Origin: Xylanimonas ulmi
Lineage (GTDB): Bacteria > Actinomycetota > Actinomycetes > Actinomycetales > Cellulomonadaceae
Direction of reading: 5' to 3'
Length of the DNA stretch: 64,000 bases
Assembly: GCF_004216535.1 (NCBI RefSeq)
Contig: NZ_SGWX01000001.1
Span: forward strand, 1,302,001-1,366,000
The translations under genes were made by a program, and so were the position numbers. Shown piece after piece: positions 34,258 to 44,930 of this stretch; the stretch's first letter is position 1; the number at the start of each line of letters is the position of its first letter. The notes beneath the pieces were generated by a model that was not told the origin of the DNA, searched no databases, and saw nothing but the letters and a program-made list of their open reading frames with translations.

Positions 34258-34301
34258 GTGGGTTCGACAGGCTCAACCACCGAGGGCGCTCAACCACCGG
34301 G
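34258..34301. repeat. Dispersed TTCGACAGGCTCAACC-type repeat
   Basis: This lies between the ligase gene and rel and contains TTCGACAGGCTCAACCACCG, then a second CTCAACCACCG. Related copies occur at 43395-43425, 45488-45515 and 58697-58759 in this window. This kind of element is frequent in Micrococcales genomes. Confidence 0.65.
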
Positions 34302-34310
34302 GGCCGCGGC

Positions 34311-36629
34311 TCAGGGGGCCGGCAGGTGCGGCTCTCCCGCGGCCTTGGCGCCCGTGATGCGGTAGACGTCGAACACGCCGTCGACCTTGCGGACCGCGGC
34401 GAGCACCTGCTGCAGGTGCGCCGGCTCGGCCATCTCGAACACGTACCGCGACATCGCGATGCGGTCCTGCGTGGTGGAGACGGTCGCCGACAGGATGTTG
34501 ACGTGGTTGTCGGACAGCACGCGCGTGATGTCCGACAAGAGCCGCGAGCGGTCGAGCGCCTCGACCTGGATCTGCACCAGGAAGGTCGTGCTCGCGCCGG
34601 TCGTCCAGGCGACGTCGACGATGCGCTCGGGCTGGGCGCGCAGGCCCTCGACGTTGGCGCAGTCGGCGCGGTGCACCGAGACGCCGGCGCCGCGCGTGAC
34701 GAACCCGATGATGTCGTCACCCGGCACGGGCGTACAGCACTTGGCGAGCTTGACCCAGATGTCCCCGACACCCTTGACGATGACGCCGGGGTCGCCCGCG
34801 CGGGCGCGGCGCGGCGTCGTCGGGACCCCGGGGACGGCCACCTCGGCCCGGTCCTCCTCCGTCCCGTCCGCGCCGCCGAGCGACTTGACCAGCAGCTCGA
34901 TGACGTGAGGCGCCGAGACGTGCCCCTCGCCGACCGCGGCGTACAGCGCCGAGACGTCGGCGTAGCGCAGCTCCGTGGCCAGTCCCACCAGTGCCTCGTG
35001 CGACAGCAGCCGCTGGATCGGCAGGTTCTGCTTGCGCATCGCCTTGGTGATGGCGTCGCGACCCTGCTCGATCGCCTCCTCGCGGCGCTCCTTGGTGAAC
35101 CACGAGCGGATCTTGTTGCGCGCGCGGGCCGACTTGACGAACGCGAGCCAGTCACGCGAAGGCCCGGCGGACTCCGCCTTGGAGGTGAGGATGTCGACGA
35201 CGTCGCCGTTCTGCAGCTGCGAGTCGAGCGGCACCAGGCGGCCGTTGACGCGCGCGCCCATGGTGCGGTGGCCCACCTCGGTGTGCACCGAGTAGGCGAA
35301 GTCGACGGGCGTCGCCCCCGACGGCAGCGCCATGACCTCGCCCTTGGGCGTGAAGACATAGACCTCGGCGCCGCCGATCTCGTAGCGCAGCGAGTCGAGG
35401 AACTCACTCGGATCGGCCGTCTCACGCTGCCAGTCGACCAGCTGCCGCAGCCACGCCATGTCGTTGGCGCGCTCGTCGTCGGCGGTCCCCGGCTTGCCCG
35501 AGCGCGCCGTCTCCTTGTACTTCCAGTGCGCGGCGACGCCGTACTCCGCGCGCCGGTGCATGTCGTGCGTGCGGATCTGGATCTCGACGGGCTTGCCGCC
35601 CGGGCCCACGACCGTCGTGTGCAGCGACTGGTACAGGTTGAACTTGGGCATCGCGATGTAGTCCTTGAACCGGCCCGGGACCGGGTTCCAGCGCGCGTGC
35701 AGGGCGCCGAGCGCCGCATAGCAGTCGCGCACCGAGTCCACGAGGACGCGCGTGCCCACCAGGTCATAGATCTCCGCGAAGTCGTGGCCGCGGACGATCA
35801 TCTTCTGGTAGATCGAGTAGTAGTGCTTGGGCCGGCCCGTCACGGTCGCCTTGATCTTCGCCTGGCGCAGGTCGGCCTGGACCTGCTCGCGGACCACCGA
35901 CAGGTACTCCTCGCGCGCCGGCGCGCGCTCGGCGACCAGGTGCACGATCTCGTCGTACACCTTGGGGTACAGGGCCTGGAAGGACAGATCCTCCAGCTCC
36001 CACTTGATGGTGTTCATGCCCAGGCGGTGGGCCAGCGGGGCGTAGATCTCGAGCGTCTCGCGCGCCTTGCGCTCGGCCGACGAGGACGGCACGTACTTCC
36101 AGGTGCGCGCGTTGTGCAGCCGGTCGGCGAGCTTGATGACCAGCACGCGGATGTCCTTGGCCATCGCCACGACCATCTTGCGCACCGTCTCGGCCTGCGC
36201 GGCCGCGCCGTACTTGACCTTGTCGAGCTTGGTGACCCCGTCGACGAGGAGCGCGACGTCGTCGCCGAACTCGGACCGCAGCCGGTCCAGCGAGTAGTCG
36301 GTGTCCTCGACGGTGTCGTGCAGCAGGGCCGCCGCGATCGTCGTGCCCTCGAAGCCGAGCTCGGCGAGGATCGTCGAGACCGCGACCGGGTGGGTGATGT
36401 ACGGGTCGCCGCTCTTGCGCACCTGCCCGCGGTGCGCCTTCTCGGCGACCGTGTACGCGCGCTCGATGACGGCGAGGTCGGACTTCGGGTGGGCCGCGCG
36501 CACAGCCTGCAGCAGCGGCTCGAGCGCGGGGCTGACGCCGCTGCCCCCGCCCCGGACCCCGAGGCGCACCAGACGGTTGCGCACGCGCACGCCAGTCCCC
36601 GGCGTGGCCGGGATGGTGTCGTCGCCCAT
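34311..36629 (-). CDS. rel: Bifunctional (p)ppGpp synthetase/hydrolase Rel
   Basis: A 772-residue RelA/SpoT homologue. In order: hydrolase HD domain ([26 protein letters not shown]), pseudo-linker with [11 protein letters not shown], synthetase domain ([14 protein letters not shown]-like region, [24 protein letters not shown]), TGS domain ([28 protein letters not shown]), helical region, and C-terminal ACT domain. The RFKD (RxKD) motif together with an intact HD site marks a bifunctional enzyme. ATG at 36629 follows AAGGAGG. It belongs to the secDF-apt-rel order seen across actinobacteria. Confidence 0.96.
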   Translation of the reverse strand: MGDDTIPATPGTGVRVRNRLVRLGVRGGGSGVSPALEPLLQAVRAAHPKSDLAVIERAYTVAEKAHRGQVRKSGDPYITHPVAVSTILAELGFEGTTIAAALLHDTVEDTDYSLDRLRSEFGDDVALLVDGVTKLDKVKYGAAAQAETVRKMVVAMAKDIRVLVIKLADRLHNARTWKYVPSSSAERKARETLEIYAPLAHRLGMNTIKWELEDLSFQALYPKVYDEIVHLVAERAPAREEYLSVVREQVQADLRQAKIKATVTGRPKHYYSIYQKMIVRGHDFAEIYDLVGTRVLVDSVRDCYAALGALHARWNPVPGRFKDYIAMPKFNLYQSLHTTVVGPGGKPVEIQIRTHDMHRRAEYGVAAHWKYKETARSGKPGTADDERANDMAWLRQLVDWQRETADPSEFLDSLRYEIGGAEVYVFTPKGEVMALPSGATPVDFAYSVHTEVGHRTMGARVNGRLVPLDSQLQNGDVVDILTSKAESAGPSRDWLAFVKSARARNKIRSWFTKERREEAIEQGRDAITKAMRKQNLPIQRLLSHEALVGLATELRYADVSALYAAVGEGHVSAPHVIELLVKSLGGADGTEEDRAEVAVPGVPTTPRRARAGDPGVIVKGVGDIWVKLAKCCTPVPGDDIIGFVTRGAGVSVHRADCANVEGLRAQPERIVDVAWTTGASTTFLVQIQVEALDRSRLLSDITRVLSDNHVNILSATVSTTQDRIAMSRYVFEMAEPAHLQQVLAAVRKVDGVFDVYRITGAKAAGEPHLPAP

Positions 36630-36663
36630 GGCGCGCCTCCTTCCGCCGGTGTGAGGCGCCAGT

Positions 36664-37257
36664 CTACGACCCGGCTGACTCCTCGACGCGCAGCAGCGTC
36701 TCCACGACTCTGCCGCTCAGGCGCTCTCGCCCGCCCAGGCCTGCCAGCTCCATGAGGAACGCCGCGGCGACCACCTCGCCGCCTGACCGCTCCACCAGCT
36801 GCGCCGCCGCGGCCGCGGTCCCGCCCGTCGCCAGCACGTCATCCACCAGGAGAACGCGGGCGCCGACCGGAAGAGTCCCGGTGCGCAACTCGATCGCCGC
36901 CGATCCGTACTCCAGGTCGTAGGAGACCCGCTCGACCGGCGGGGGCAGCTTGCCCGCCTTGCGCAGCGGCACGAACCCGACGCCGAGCCGCGTCGCCAGC
37001 GGCGCGCCGAGCAGGAAGCCCCGCGCCTCCATGCCCGCGACCACGTCGATCGCGTGGCCGTCTGGGCCCTCGCACAGCCGCGCGAACGCCTCGACGACGT
37101 CGGCCAGCGCCGCGCCGTCGGCGAGCATCGGCGTGATGTCGCGGAAGATGATCGGCTCGTGCGGGAAGCCCGGCACGTCGCGGATCAACGACCGGACCTC
37201 CGCCGCCCTCTGCGGCCCGAGGCCGCCGAGGGCGACGAGGGAGATGTCGTCGGTCAT
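36664..37257 (-). CDS. apt: Adenine phosphoribosyltransferase Apt
   Basis: A 197-residue purine-salvage enzyme converting adenine and PRPP to AMP. The PRPP-binding motif [17 protein letters not shown] is clear, as are [18 protein letters not shown] at the N-terminus and [18 protein letters not shown]. The start ATG overlaps the secF stop (ATGA). The secD-secF-apt-rel order is conserved. The C-terminus is about 15 residues longer than in E. coli Apt. Confidence 0.94.
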   Translation of the reverse strand: MTDDISLVALGGLGPQRAAEVRSLIRDVPGFPHEPIIFRDITPMLADGAALADVVEAFARLCEGPDGHAIDVVAGMEARGFLLGAPLATRLGVGFVPLRKAGKLPPPVERVSYDLEYGSAAIELRTGTLPVGARVLLVDDVLATGGTAAAAAQLVERSGGEVVAAAFLMELAGLGGRERLSGRVVETLLRVEESAGS

Positions 37258-38336
37258 CGGCTCTTGCGCCGAGGCTGGGCCGCCTGTCCGAGGTGGTGTC
37301 CCGGCTGGAGCTGGACGGCGCCTGCGTTGACGAGGACGTCGTCACCCGCATCCGACCCAGCGCGCGCCGCGAGCACCTTGGCGGTGTGCGCCTTGATCTT
37401 CGGCTCCCGCTCACGCAGGGCGACGTCGAGCGGCGTCGCGAGGAACAGCGACGACGCGGCGCCGACGGCGATGCCGACGAACAGCGAGAGCGACAGGTCG
37501 CGCAGCGTCCCGGCACCCAACAGCAGGGCGCCCACGAACAGGATGCCGCCGACCGGCAGCAGCGCCACGACCGAGGTGTTGATCGAGCGGACCAGCGTCT
37601 GGTTCACGGCGAGGTTCGCGCGCTCGGCATAGGTGGTGCGCGTCTGGTCGAGCAGGCCGTCGGCGTTCTCGCGGACCTTGTCGAACACGACCATCTTGTC
37701 GTAGAGCGAGAAGCCCAGGATGGTCAGGAACCCGATGATGGTCGACGGCGTGACCTCCCAGCCGATCAGCGCGTACACGCCGGCCGAGACGAGCAGGTCC
37801 GTCAGCATCGAGACGATGGCCGCGACCGACATGCGCCAGGCCCGGAAGTAGACCGCCATGAACGCTGCGGCGGCCAGGACGAACACGACGACGCCCCACA
37901 GGGCGCGCATCGACACGCCCTGCCCCCAGGTCGGACCGACCGACGAGACGGTGATGTCATCGGCCGGGACGATGCCGTAGGCCTCGGCCAGCCGCTGGCC
38001 GATCTCGGTGATCTGATCCGGATCGAGCTTGAGCGTCTGGATGCGCAGCGCGTTCGATCCGACCGACGCCACGCGCGGCTCGTCGCTGGGAGCCACGGCG
38101 CGCACGGCCTCGATCGCCGGAGCCTGCTGGGTGGTGGAGACGTTCTCGACCGAGATCTCGGTCCCGCCGCGGAAGTCGATGCCCAACGCCAGGCCCTTGA
38201 AGCCCAGGATGGCGATCGAGGCGATCGCCAGCGCCGCGGCGACCGCGAACCACCGCTTGCGCTGGGCGACGATCGCGTACGAGCGCCGCCCGGTGTACAG
38301 GTCGTTGCCCCATGCGGCGAAGCTGAAACCGGCCAT
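37254..38336 (-). CDS. secF: Protein translocase subunit SecF
   Basis: A 360-residue RND-type accessory subunit of the Sec translocon with six predicted transmembrane helices. It carries LGIDFRGGTEISVEN after TM1 (the DFxGGT motif), the IGWEVTPSTIIGFLTILGFSLYDKMVVFDKVRENAD signature of TM4-5, and NQTLVRSINTSVVALLPVGGIL. A charged C-terminal tail follows. Its start lies 1 bp after the secD stop, and its stop overlaps apt. Confidence 0.95.
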   Translation of the reverse strand: MAGFSFAAWGNDLYTGRRSYAIVAQRKRWFAVAAALAIASIAILGFKGLALGIDFRGGTEISVENVSTTQQAPAIEAVRAVAPSDEPRVASVGSNALRIQTLKLDPDQITEIGQRLAEAYGIVPADDITVSSVGPTWGQGVSMRALWGVVVFVLAAAAFMAVYFRAWRMSVAAIVSMLTDLLVSAGVYALIGWEVTPSTIIGFLTILGFSLYDKMVVFDKVRENADGLLDQTRTTYAERANLAVNQTLVRSINTSVVALLPVGGILFVGALLLGAGTLRDLSLSLFVGIAVGAASSLFLATPLDVALREREPKIKAHTAKVLAARAGSDAGDDVLVNAGAVQLQPGHHLGQAAQPRRKSR

Positions 38337-38337
38337 G

Positions 38338-40380
38338 TCAGCGGCCCTCCTCGTTCTCGTCGGCCGCGAGCTCGGCGGACTGCGCCGCCTTGCGCTCCGC
38401 GGCGCGCCGCTCGGCGATGGTCAGACGGCGCCCCGACGCGTCGGTCACGACGGCCGGTCCGGGCGTGGCCGCGCCCACGAGCGCGGGCTCGCCGACAGGC
38501 GTCGCGCCCTCGGCCTCGGCGTTGACCTCGGCGGCGACGTCGACGGCGGGCTGCGGCATCGCGACCCGTCCGGCGCCCGCGTAGCGCGGCTTGGCCGTCG
38601 AGAGCGCGAGGCGCTCACGGTTGAGGCCCGAGGCGATGTGCCCCTCACGGAAGAAGCGCATCTTGGCGATCAGCGCCATGACCGGGTGGGTGAACCAGAC
38701 CACGACCATGACGTCGATGACCGTCGTCAGTCCGAGCGTGAAGGCGAACCCCTGGACGCCGCCCACCGCGAGGTAGTAAAGGATGACGGCCGAGATGAGG
38801 TTGACGGCCTTGGCCGCGTAGATCGTGCGCCGCGCCCGCTCCCAGCCTCGCTCGACCGCGAAGTGCAGGGTGCGGCCGTTGCGCAGCTCGTCTCGGATGC
38901 GCTCGAAGTACACGATGAACGAGTCCGCGGTGAAGCCGATCGCCACGATCAAGCCCGCCACACCGGGCAGCGACAGGCGGTAGCCCATGCCCCAGCTCAG
39001 CAGCGCGATCGTCACGTAGGTGATCGCGCCCGCCACCAGGAGCGACGCCACGGTGAGCAGGCCGAGGGTGCGGTACTGGAACAGCGAGTAGACGACGACC
39101 AGGAGCAGGCCGATGAGGCCCGCGATGAGGCCCTTCTGCAACTGCTCGGACCCCAGCGTCGCGGAGATCTCCTGCTGGCTCTGCACATCGAACTGCAGGG
39201 GCAGCGCGCCGAACGAGAGTTGGTTGGCCAGCGTCGCCGCCGACTCCCGCGTGAACGAGCCCGAGATCTGGGCGCGGCCGTCGTTGATGGGCTCGTTGAT
39301 GCCCGGCGCCGAGACGACCAGGCCGTCGAGCACGATCGCGAACTGGTTCTGCGGGTTGCCGTCACCGAAGTCGTACAGCCGCTGCGAGGTGGCCGCGAAC
39401 TGCTTGGCGCCCTCCGAGTCGAGTTCGAGCGAGACGCCCCAGATGTTGCTCGTCGTGTTGTTCGCCCCGGGCAGCAGGCCGGAGGTCGCGCGCTTGATGT
39501 GGGTGCCCTCGACCTCGACCGGGCCGAGGACGTACTTGAACACACCGTCCGTCGAGCACGTCACGAGTGGGACGTTCGGGTCGTCGCCGCCGCCGCCGCG
39601 CAGGTTGTCTGGGTCGGTGCAGTCGAGCTGGTCGAACTGCTCCTGGATCGCGGGCGTGATCTGCGCCAGGTCGCTCGGGTTCGACGCCGCGGCGTCACCG
39701 TCGCTGGTCGCGTCGGTGCTCGCGTCGTCGGCTGCGTCGGGCGCCGGGCTGGGTGTCGGGCTCGGCGTCGTGTCGGCGGCCAGGTCCGCGGGGACCATGA
39801 CGGGCGCGCCGGCCGACTTGCCGGCCGGGCTCGCCTCGGGCGACGCGTCGTCGCCCGGCGCGTCGGCGTCGTCCGCCGGGGCGTCGGTCGCGTCGTCCGC
39901 CGGGGCGTCGGCGCCGTCGTCGCTCGGCGACGGGCTCTCGGTCGGCGTGGGCACGCCGTAGGAGTAGGTCAGCACGGGGCGGAATCGCATCTGCGCCGCC
40001 TGGCTCACCAGGTCGATCTCGTCGTCCGAGGCCTTGCCGGGGATGCCGACGACGATGTTCCGACCGCCCTGGCTGGTGATCTCCGCCTCGGAGACGCCGT
40101 TCGCGTCGATGCGCTGGCGGATGACGTTGATCGCCTCGGCGACCGTGGCGTCGGTGACCTGGGATCCGTCCGTCGTCGTCGGCGTCAGGATGATCTGCGT
40201 GCCACCCTCGAGGTCGAGCGCGAGGCCCGGGGTGAGGCTCGCGCCACCCGGGTTGTCGGCGCTACGCCCGTCGAGGAAGGTCCCGGTGAGCAGTCCGGCG
40301 AACGGCAGGAGCATCGTCAGGACCGCAAAGACGATGAGCGTGCGTACCGGCCGCGATCGTCGCGTGCTGGAGTTGGCCAA
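38338..40380 (-). CDS. secD: Protein translocase subunit SecD
   Basis: A 680-residue SecD with six predicted transmembrane helices. The N-terminal DLEGGTQIILTP motif and the TM4-5 signature VGLIVAIGFTADSFIVYFERIRDEL are present. Between the first periplasmic repeat and the second is a long Ala/Asp/Pro/Thr low-complexity insert (about residues 135-240, with repeated DDA units), which makes it longer than typical SecD. The start appears to be TTG at 40380. It works with SecF and YajC to drive export using the proton motive force. Confidence 0.94.
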   Translation of the reverse strand: MANSSTRRSRPVRTLIVFAVLTMLLPFAGLLTGTFLDGRSADNPGGASLTPGLALDLEGGTQIILTPTTTDGSQVTDATVAEAINVIRQRIDANGVSEAEITSQGGRNIVVGIPGKASDDEIDLVSQAAQMRFRPVLTYSYGVPTPTESPSPSDDGADAPADDATDAPADDADAPGDDASPEASPAGKSAGAPVMVPADLAADTTPSPTPSPAPDAADDASTDATSDGDAAASNPSDLAQITPAIQEQFDQLDCTDPDNLRGGGGDDPNVPLVTCSTDGVFKYVLGPVEVEGTHIKRATSGLLPGANNTTSNIWGVSLELDSEGAKQFAATSQRLYDFGDGNPQNQFAIVLDGLVVSAPGINEPINDGRAQISGSFTRESAATLANQLSFGALPLQFDVQSQQEISATLGSEQLQKGLIAGLIGLLLVVVYSLFQYRTLGLLTVASLLVAGAITYVTIALLSWGMGYRLSLPGVAGLIVAIGFTADSFIVYFERIRDELRNGRTLHFAVERGWERARRTIYAAKAVNLISAVILYYLAVGGVQGFAFTLGLTTVIDVMVVVWFTHPVMALIAKMRFFREGHIASGLNRERLALSTAKPRYAGAGRVAMPQPAVDVAAEVNAEAEGATPVGEPALVGAATPGPAVVTDASGRRLTIAERRAAERKAAQSAELAADENEEGR

Positions 40381-40425
40381 CTTCTGTCTTCTCTCGTGTG
40401 CGCGCCGCCAGGGTGGTCGGCGCGG

Positions 40426-40465
40426 GTGACGCCGGCCGGGAGAGCCCGGCCGGCGCTCGCGTCAC
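40426..40465. other. Hairpin in the yajC-secD spacer
   Basis: A perfect 11-bp stem (CGCCGGCCGGG, loop AGAG) at 40430-40455, extended by GTGAC/GTCAC after an internal loop, sits between the yajC stop and the secD start. It may attenuate transcription or protect the 3' end of yajC RNA. Confidence 0.5.
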
Positions 40466-40884
40466 TTGCCCTCGTCGTCCCGGCGCTGCTGCTCGCGGTA
40501 CTCGCGCTGGGCGGTGTCGAGACCGGAGATGTCGTCAGGCACGTCGATGGAGTCGGTGTCCGCGGGCGCGATCGTACCCGGCCCGCGTGACGCGTCGGTT
40601 TCGTCCGACACGGCGCTGTCGGTGGCGGGCGTGTCGATCCGCTTGGAGATGGCCGCGCGCAGCCACACCGAGCGCGAACCGGCCGAGTCGAGGGTGATCC
40701 TGTCGGTCTCCTCGTCGATGCCGACGATCGTGCCGAACAGGCCCGAGGCCGTCATGACCTCTTGGCCCGGCGCGAGCTCATTGCGGAATGCCATCTGGGC
40801 CTTCTGCTGCTTACGCGAGCGCGACGACATGAAGAACATCAGGCCGAGCAGCGCGACGATGAAGATCAGGAACGTAGGGTCCAC
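40462..40884 (-). CDS. yajC: Preprotein translocase subunit YajC
   Basis: A 140-residue YajC: one N-terminal transmembrane helix (PTFLIFIVALLGLMFFM), the conserved RKQQKAQMAFRNELAPGQEVMTASGLFGTIVGIDEETDRITLD core, then an acidic tail. GTG at 40884 has AAGGA upstream and places the TM helix at the very N-terminus. It belongs to the SecDF-YajC holotranslocon. Confidence 0.92.
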   Translation of the reverse strand: MDPTFLIFIVALLGLMFFMSSRSRKQQKAQMAFRNELAPGQEVMTASGLFGTIVGIDEETDRITLDSAGSRSVWLRAAISKRIDTPATDSAVSDETDASRGPGTIAPADTDSIDVPDDISGLDTAQREYREQQRRDDEGK

Positions 40885-40936
40885 AGGAATTCCTTGAGGT
40901 AGGTGGGGTGCCAGTCTATTCGGAGCCCCCAACGGC

Positions 40937-42052
40937 TCAGGACGCTCCCGGGTTCCCGGTGATGTCACCCGCGATGGGATCCGTGGCGTCGAACAGTGTG
41001 CCGACCGCCGCGCCGAGCGCTCCCGGCGGCGCCGTCAAGCCCAGGTGCTCCCACGCGAGCGGCGTCGCCACACGCCCGCGCGGCGTGCGGGCCACGAACC
41101 CCTCACGCACCAGGTAGGGCTCGGACACGGTCTCGACCGTGTCGGGCTCCTCCCCCACCGTCATCGCGAGCGTCGACAGGCCGACCGGGCCCCCGCCGAA
41201 CCGCCGGCACAGCGCGTCGAGCACCGCGCGGTCGAGGCGGTCCAGGCCCAGCGGGTCGACCTCGAACACCGTCAGCGCCGCACGCGCCGCGCCCAGGTCG
41301 AGCCGGCCGTCCCCGCGCACCTGCGCCCAGTCGCGCACACGCCGCAGCAGGCGGTTGGCGATGCGGGGCGTGCCGCGCGAGCGTCCGGCGATCTCGTGCG
41401 CCGCGGCGTGCTCGATGTCGACACCCAGCAGCCCCGCCGAGCGCAGGATGACACGCTCGAGGTCGGCGGCGTCGTAGAAGTCCAGGTGGCCGGTGAAGCC
41501 GAACCGGTCGCGCAACGGGGCCGGCAGCAGGCCGCTGCGCGTCGTGGCGCCCACGACCGTGAAGGGCGGCAGCGCGAGCGGGATGGCGCTCGCCCCGGCG
41601 CCCTTGCCCACCACGACGTCGACGCGGAAGTCCTCCATCGCGACGTACAGCAACTCCTCGGCCGGGCGCGCGAGGCGGTGGATCTCGTCGATGAACAGCA
41701 CCTCGCCCTCGTCGAGCGAGGACAGCACCGCCGCGAGGTCTCCCGCGTGCTGGATGGCGGGCCCGCTCGTGACCCGCAGCGACGCGCCGAGCTCGCCCGC
41801 GATGATCATGGCGAGCGTCGTCTTGCCCAGGCCCGGCGGCCCCGACAGCAGCACATGGTCAGGCGCCGCGCCGCGGGCGATCGCGGCCTGGAGCACGAGC
41901 GAGAGCTGGTCGCGCACCACGGGCTGGCCCACGAACTCCTCGAGCCGCTTGGGCCGCAGCGCCGCCTCGGCGGCCCGCTCGACGTCGTCGGCCGACGAGG
42001 TCACGATCCGTTCGCTGGTGAACTGCGGCTCCTCGTAGCGCCCCTCAGCCAC
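40937..42052 (-). CDS. ruvB: Holliday junction branch-migration ATPase RuvB
   Basis: A 371-residue AAA+ motor of RuvABC. It begins with [30 protein letters not shown], with Walker [18 protein letters not shown], Walker [26 protein letters not shown] and sensor [18 protein letters not shown]. The C-terminal winged helix has [13 protein letters not shown]. It overlaps ruvA by 8 bp. The yajC gene follows 52 bp downstream. Confidence 0.96.
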   Translation of the reverse strand: MAEGRYEEPQFTSERIVTSSADDVERAAEAALRPKRLEEFVGQPVVRDQLSLVLQAAIARGAAPDHVLLSGPPGLGKTTLAMIIAGELGASLRVTSGPAIQHAGDLAAVLSSLDEGEVLFIDEIHRLARPAEELLYVAMEDFRVDVVVGKGAGASAIPLALPPFTVVGATTRSGLLPAPLRDRFGFTGHLDFYDAADLERVILRSAGLLGVDIEHAAAHEIAGRSRGTPRIANRLLRRVRDWAQVRGDGRLDLGAARAALTVFEVDPLGLDRLDRAVLDALCRRFGGGPVGLSTLAMTVGEEPDTVETVSEPYLVREGFVARTPRGRVATPLAWEHLGLTAPPGALGAAVGTLFDATDPIAGDITGNPGAS

Positions 42053-42662
42053 GGCGCCCGCCCATCGAGCGCAGCGCGGCGCGCAGCGTCGCCGCGACGT
42101 CGCCCTCGCCCACCGACTCGGCCCCGAGGGACCGCAGCACGTCGGCGACGGCGTCGTCGGCGACCTTGGCCGAGTAGCCCAGGCCGACGAGCGCCTCGAC
42201 GACCTTGTCGCGCTGGTCGGCCGACGCTGTGGGCGCCCCGCTCGATGTGGCGGCGGCGTCGGGCGCGGCGAGCTTGCCGCCGAGCTCCAGCAAGACGCGC
42301 TGCGCCACCTTGGGGCCGATGCCCGGCACGCGCGTGAGCGCCTTGACGTCCTGGGTGTGCACCGCGCGGCGCACCTCGTCGGGGGTGTGGACCGCGAGCA
42401 CGGCGAGCGCGATGCGCGGTCCGACGCCCGAGACGGATTGCGCGGTCTCGAAGACCGCGCGCTCGTCGTCGTCGTAGAACGCGTACAGGGTCATCGAGTC
42501 CTCGCGCACCACCATGGTCGTGTAGACCATGGCCGCCTCACCGTGGCGCAGCCGCGCGAGCGTGCCCGGCGTGGCGTGCACCAGGTACCCGACGCCGTTG
42601 ACGTTGATGACGGCCCGGTCGAGCGAGACGTGCTCCACCACTCCGGTGAGCGAGGCGATCAC
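42045..42662 (-). CDS. ruvA: Holliday junction DNA-binding protein RuvA
   Basis: A 205-residue RuvA: OB-fold domain ([27 protein letters not shown]), helix-hairpin-helix domain ([16 protein letters not shown] and [20 protein letters not shown]) and the C-terminal RuvB-binding domain ([25 protein letters not shown]). I chose GTG at 42662 with GAGAGGAG upstream. A TAGGGT -10-like box at 42699-42704 on the minus strand may give ruvAB its own promoter in the 85-bp gap after ruvC. Confidence 0.95.
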   Translation of the reverse strand: MIASLTGVVEHVSLDRAVINVNGVGYLVHATPGTLARLRHGEAAMVYTTMVVREDSMTLYAFYDDDERAVFETAQSVSGVGPRIALAVLAVHTPDEVRRAVHTQDVKALTRVPGIGPKVAQRVLLELGGKLAAPDAAATSSGAPTASADQRDKVVEALVGLGYSAKVADDAVADVLRSLGAESVGEGDVAATLRAALRSMGGRRG

Positions 42663-42747
42663 GGGACTCCTCTCGGTCGAACACCCGTACGACACTGGAC
42701 CCTACCAACGCGCGCGGACCGGGCGGGCGCCGACACGACGGGCCCGA

Positions 42748-43332
42748 CTACCTGGACGTGGCGCGGGGCCGGCGCACGGGACGGCGCGCGGACTGCTCGG
42801 CGGCGGCCCAGGCGCGCTGGGCCGGGGTGAGCTCGTGGCGCTCGCCGCCCTGCAGCGCGCCCGCGGGGCGCCACAGGTGCGTGATCGCCAGGGCCAGCGC
42901 GTCCGCGGCGTCCGCGGGCCGCGGCGGGTCCGCCAGGCCCAGCAGACGCTGGACCATGCGCTGCACCTGCTCCTTGCCGGCGCGCCCCGAGCCGGTCACG
43001 GCCGCCTTGACCTCCGACGGCGTGTGCAGGGCCACCGGGACTCCACGGCGCGCCGCGGCCACCATCGCCAGGCCCGCGACCTGCGCGGTGCCCATGACGG
43101 TGCCGACATTGTGCTGGGCGAAGACGCGCTCGACCGCCACGACGTCGGGCACGTGCTCGTCGAGCCAGGAGTCCAGCTCGCGCGCGACGTCGAGCAGCCG
43201 CAGGTCCACGCTCGCGGCGGGGTCCGAGCGGATGACGCCGACGGCGACCAGTTGCGCGCGGCGCCCGGGCAGCGAGTCGACGACGCCGACGCCGCAGCGG
43301 GTCAGGCCGGGGTCGACTCCGAGCACGCGCAT
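42748..43332 (-). CDS. ruvC: Crossover junction endodeoxyribonuclease RuvC
   Basis: A 194-residue Holliday junction resolvase. Catalytic acidic residues lie in [17 protein letters not shown] (Asp7), VAVERVF (Glu) and the C-terminal [12 protein letters not shown] (Asp pair). ATG at 43332 has a TAGGCT box 6 nt upstream and no ribosome site, so the mRNA is probably leaderless. The C-terminal 25 residues are Arg/Ala-rich. Confidence 0.95.
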   Translation of the reverse strand: MRVLGVDPGLTRCGVGVVDSLPGRRAQLVAVGVIRSDPAASVDLRLLDVARELDSWLDEHVPDVVAVERVFAQHNVGTVMGTAQVAGLAMVAAARRGVPVALHTPSEVKAAVTGSGRAGKEQVQRMVQRLLGLADPPRPADAADALALAITHLWRPAGALQGGERHELTPAQRAWAAAEQSARRPVRRPRATSR

Positions 43333-43338
43333 GTGGTC

Positions 43339-43344
43339 AGCCTA
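43339..43344 (-). promoter_or_regulatory. Leaderless -10 of ruvC (TAGGCT)
   Basis: TAGGCT on the minus strand with 6 nt (GACCAC) to the ATG, the same layout as at rarA. Confidence 0.55.
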
Positions 43345-43394
43345 CGGAGTCGAGGGGCCAGCGCCGCGCAGGCGCCCCGCGCGGCGGGCGTGCC

Positions 43395-43425
43395 TGGCGT
43401 GGCTTCGACGGACTCAACCCCCAGG
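43395..43425. repeat. Dispersed TTCGACGGACTCAACC-type repeat
   Basis: A diverged copy of the element seen at 34258-34301, here in the 112-bp spacer between yebC and ruvC. Confidence 0.5.
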
Positions 43426-43444
43426 AGGGCGGGCACAGCCGAGG

Positions 43445-44203
43445 TCAGTCGTCCTCAAGCTCGGCCAGGACCTCGTCGGAGGCGTCGAAGTTCGCGTAGA
43501 CGTTCTGCACGTCGTCGGAGTCCTCGAGCGCGTCGATCAGGCGCAGGATCTTGCGGGCGCCCTCGGCGTCGACCTCGACCTCCATCGACGGGTGGAAGAT
43601 CACGTCGGCCGAGTCGTAGTCGATCCCGGCCTCCTGGATCGCCGTGCGGACGGCGACCAGGTCGGTGGCCTCGCACAGCACCTCGACCGTGTCGCCCTCG
43701 TCGGTGACCTCTTCGGCCCCGGCCTCAAGTGCGGCCAGCATGACCTCGTCCTCGCCCACGCCGTCGGACTTGGGCACCACGACCAGGCCCTTGCGCGAGA
43801 ACAGGTACGACACCGAGCCGGGGTCGGCGAGGTTGCCGCCGTTGCGCGAGAACGCCAGGCGCACCTCGGAGGCGGCGCGGTTCTTGTTGTCGGTGAGGCA
43901 CTCGACCAGCACGGCGATGCCGTTGGCGCCGTAGCCCTCGTACATGATCGTCTGGTAGTCGACGGCGTCGGCGCCCTCGCCCGAGCCGCGCTTGACCGCG
44001 CGGTCGATGTTGTCGTTCGGGACCGACGACTTCTTCGCCTTCTGGATCGCGTCGAACAGCGTCGGGTTGCCCGCGGGGTCACCGCCGCCGACTCGCGCCG
44101 CGACCTCGATGTTCTTGATGAGCTTCGCGAAGAGCTTGCCGCGCTTGGCGTCGATCGCGGCCTTCTTGTGCTTGGTCGTGGCCCACTTGGAGTGACCGGA
44201 CAT
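43445..44203 (-). CDS. YebC/PmpR-family protein (translation/transcription factor)
   Basis: A 252-residue YebC with the canonical start [37 protein letters not shown] and the [18 protein letters not shown] and [10 protein letters not shown] regions. Family members have been described as DNA-binding regulators and, for YebC proteins, as factors easing polyproline translation. Which applies here is not visible. AAGGAG precedes the ATG. The ruvC-yebC-pdxT order is conserved in actinobacteria. Confidence 0.93.
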   Translation of the reverse strand: MSGHSKWATTKHKKAAIDAKRGKLFAKLIKNIEVAARVGGGDPAGNPTLFDAIQKAKKSSVPNDNIDRAVKRGSGEGADAVDYQTIMYEGYGANGIAVLVECLTDNKNRAASEVRLAFSRNGGNLADPGSVSYLFSRKGLVVVPKSDGVGEDEVMLAALEAGAEEVTDEGDTVEVLCEATDLVAVRTAIQEAGIDYDSADVIFHPSMEVEVDAEGARKILRLIDALEDSDDVQNVYANFDASDEVLAELEDD

Positions 44204-44229
44204 GAACTACCTGTCTCCTTCGCGATTCA

Positions 44230-44871
44230 TCAGCTTGCGGCAACCATGCTCACGAACAGCGCGTGAACGCGCGAGTCCCCGGTGATCTCGGGGTGGAACG
44301 AGGTCGCGAGCAGCCGCCCTTGACGTGCCGCGACGATCTTACCGGCGCCCACCCGCACACGACTGCCGTCCGTCGCGCGCTCGGGGATCCGCGCGAGCGC
44401 CTCGACCCCCGGACCCGCCTCCTCGATCCACGGCGCCCGGATGAACACGGTGCGCACCGCGGCGCCCCCGGGCTGGTCCGAGATTCCGGCGACCTCCAGG
44501 TCGGCCTCGAACGAGTCGACCTGACGCCCAAACGCGTTGCGCCGCACCGTGACGTCCATGCCGCCGAGGGTGCGCTGACCCTCGATGCCGCCCTCGATGC
44601 GGTCGGCGAGCAGGATCATGCCCGCGCACGAGCCGTAGACGGGCAGGCCCGCGCGCACGGCCGCGCGCAACGGCTCATCGAGTTCGAAGACGCGCAGCAG
44701 CTTGTCGATGGTGGTCGACTCTCCGCCCGGAAGCACGAGCCCGTCGACCGCCTCGAGCTCAGCGCGGCGGCGGACGGCGACCGCGCGGGCGCCCGCGCGC
44801 TCAAGGGCCGCCGCGTGCTCGCGCACGTCGCCCTGGAGAGCGAGGACGCCGATGGTGGGGGTGGTGTTCAC
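44230..44871 (-). CDS. pdxT: Pyridoxal 5'-phosphate synthase glutaminase subunit PdxT
   Basis: A 213-residue class I glutaminase that feeds ammonia to PdxS for PLP synthesis. It shows [27 protein letters not shown], the catalytic Cys in [12 protein letters not shown] and the His-Glu pair in [15 protein letters not shown] chose GTG at 44871: a TAGACT box ends 7 nt upstream, implying a leaderless start. Its partner pdxS lies 2.2 kb away, separated by the Nudix, COG0523-like and rpmG genes. Confidence 0.94.
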   Translation of the reverse strand: MNTTPTIGVLALQGDVREHAAALERAGARAVAVRRRAELEAVDGLVLPGGESTTIDKLLRVFELDEPLRAAVRAGLPVYGSCAGMILLADRIEGGIEGQRTLGGMDVTVRRNAFGRQVDSFEADLEVAGISDQPGGAAVRTVFIRAPWIEEAGPGVEALARIPERATDGSRVRVGAGKIVAARQGRLLATSFHPEITGDSRVHALFVSMVAAS

Positions 44872-44878
44872 GGCGGCG

Positions 44879-44884
44879 AGTCTA
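44879..44884 (-). promoter_or_regulatory. Leaderless -10 of pdxT (TAGACT)
   Basis: TAGACT on the minus strand with 7 nt (CGCCGCC) to the GTG, and no ribosome site. Confidence 0.55.
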
Positions 44885-44930
44885 GAGCCGGTCGCCGCGC
44901 GCGCCGACCCGCTCGCGCCCGCGGGCGCCG

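Noticed and set aside
40899-44266. Long open frames on the strand opposite ruvB, ruvC and yebC
   Set aside because: These are His/Arg/Gln-rich shadow frames typical of 70%+ GC DNA. They lie antisense to clearly recognised genes and show no domain motifs.
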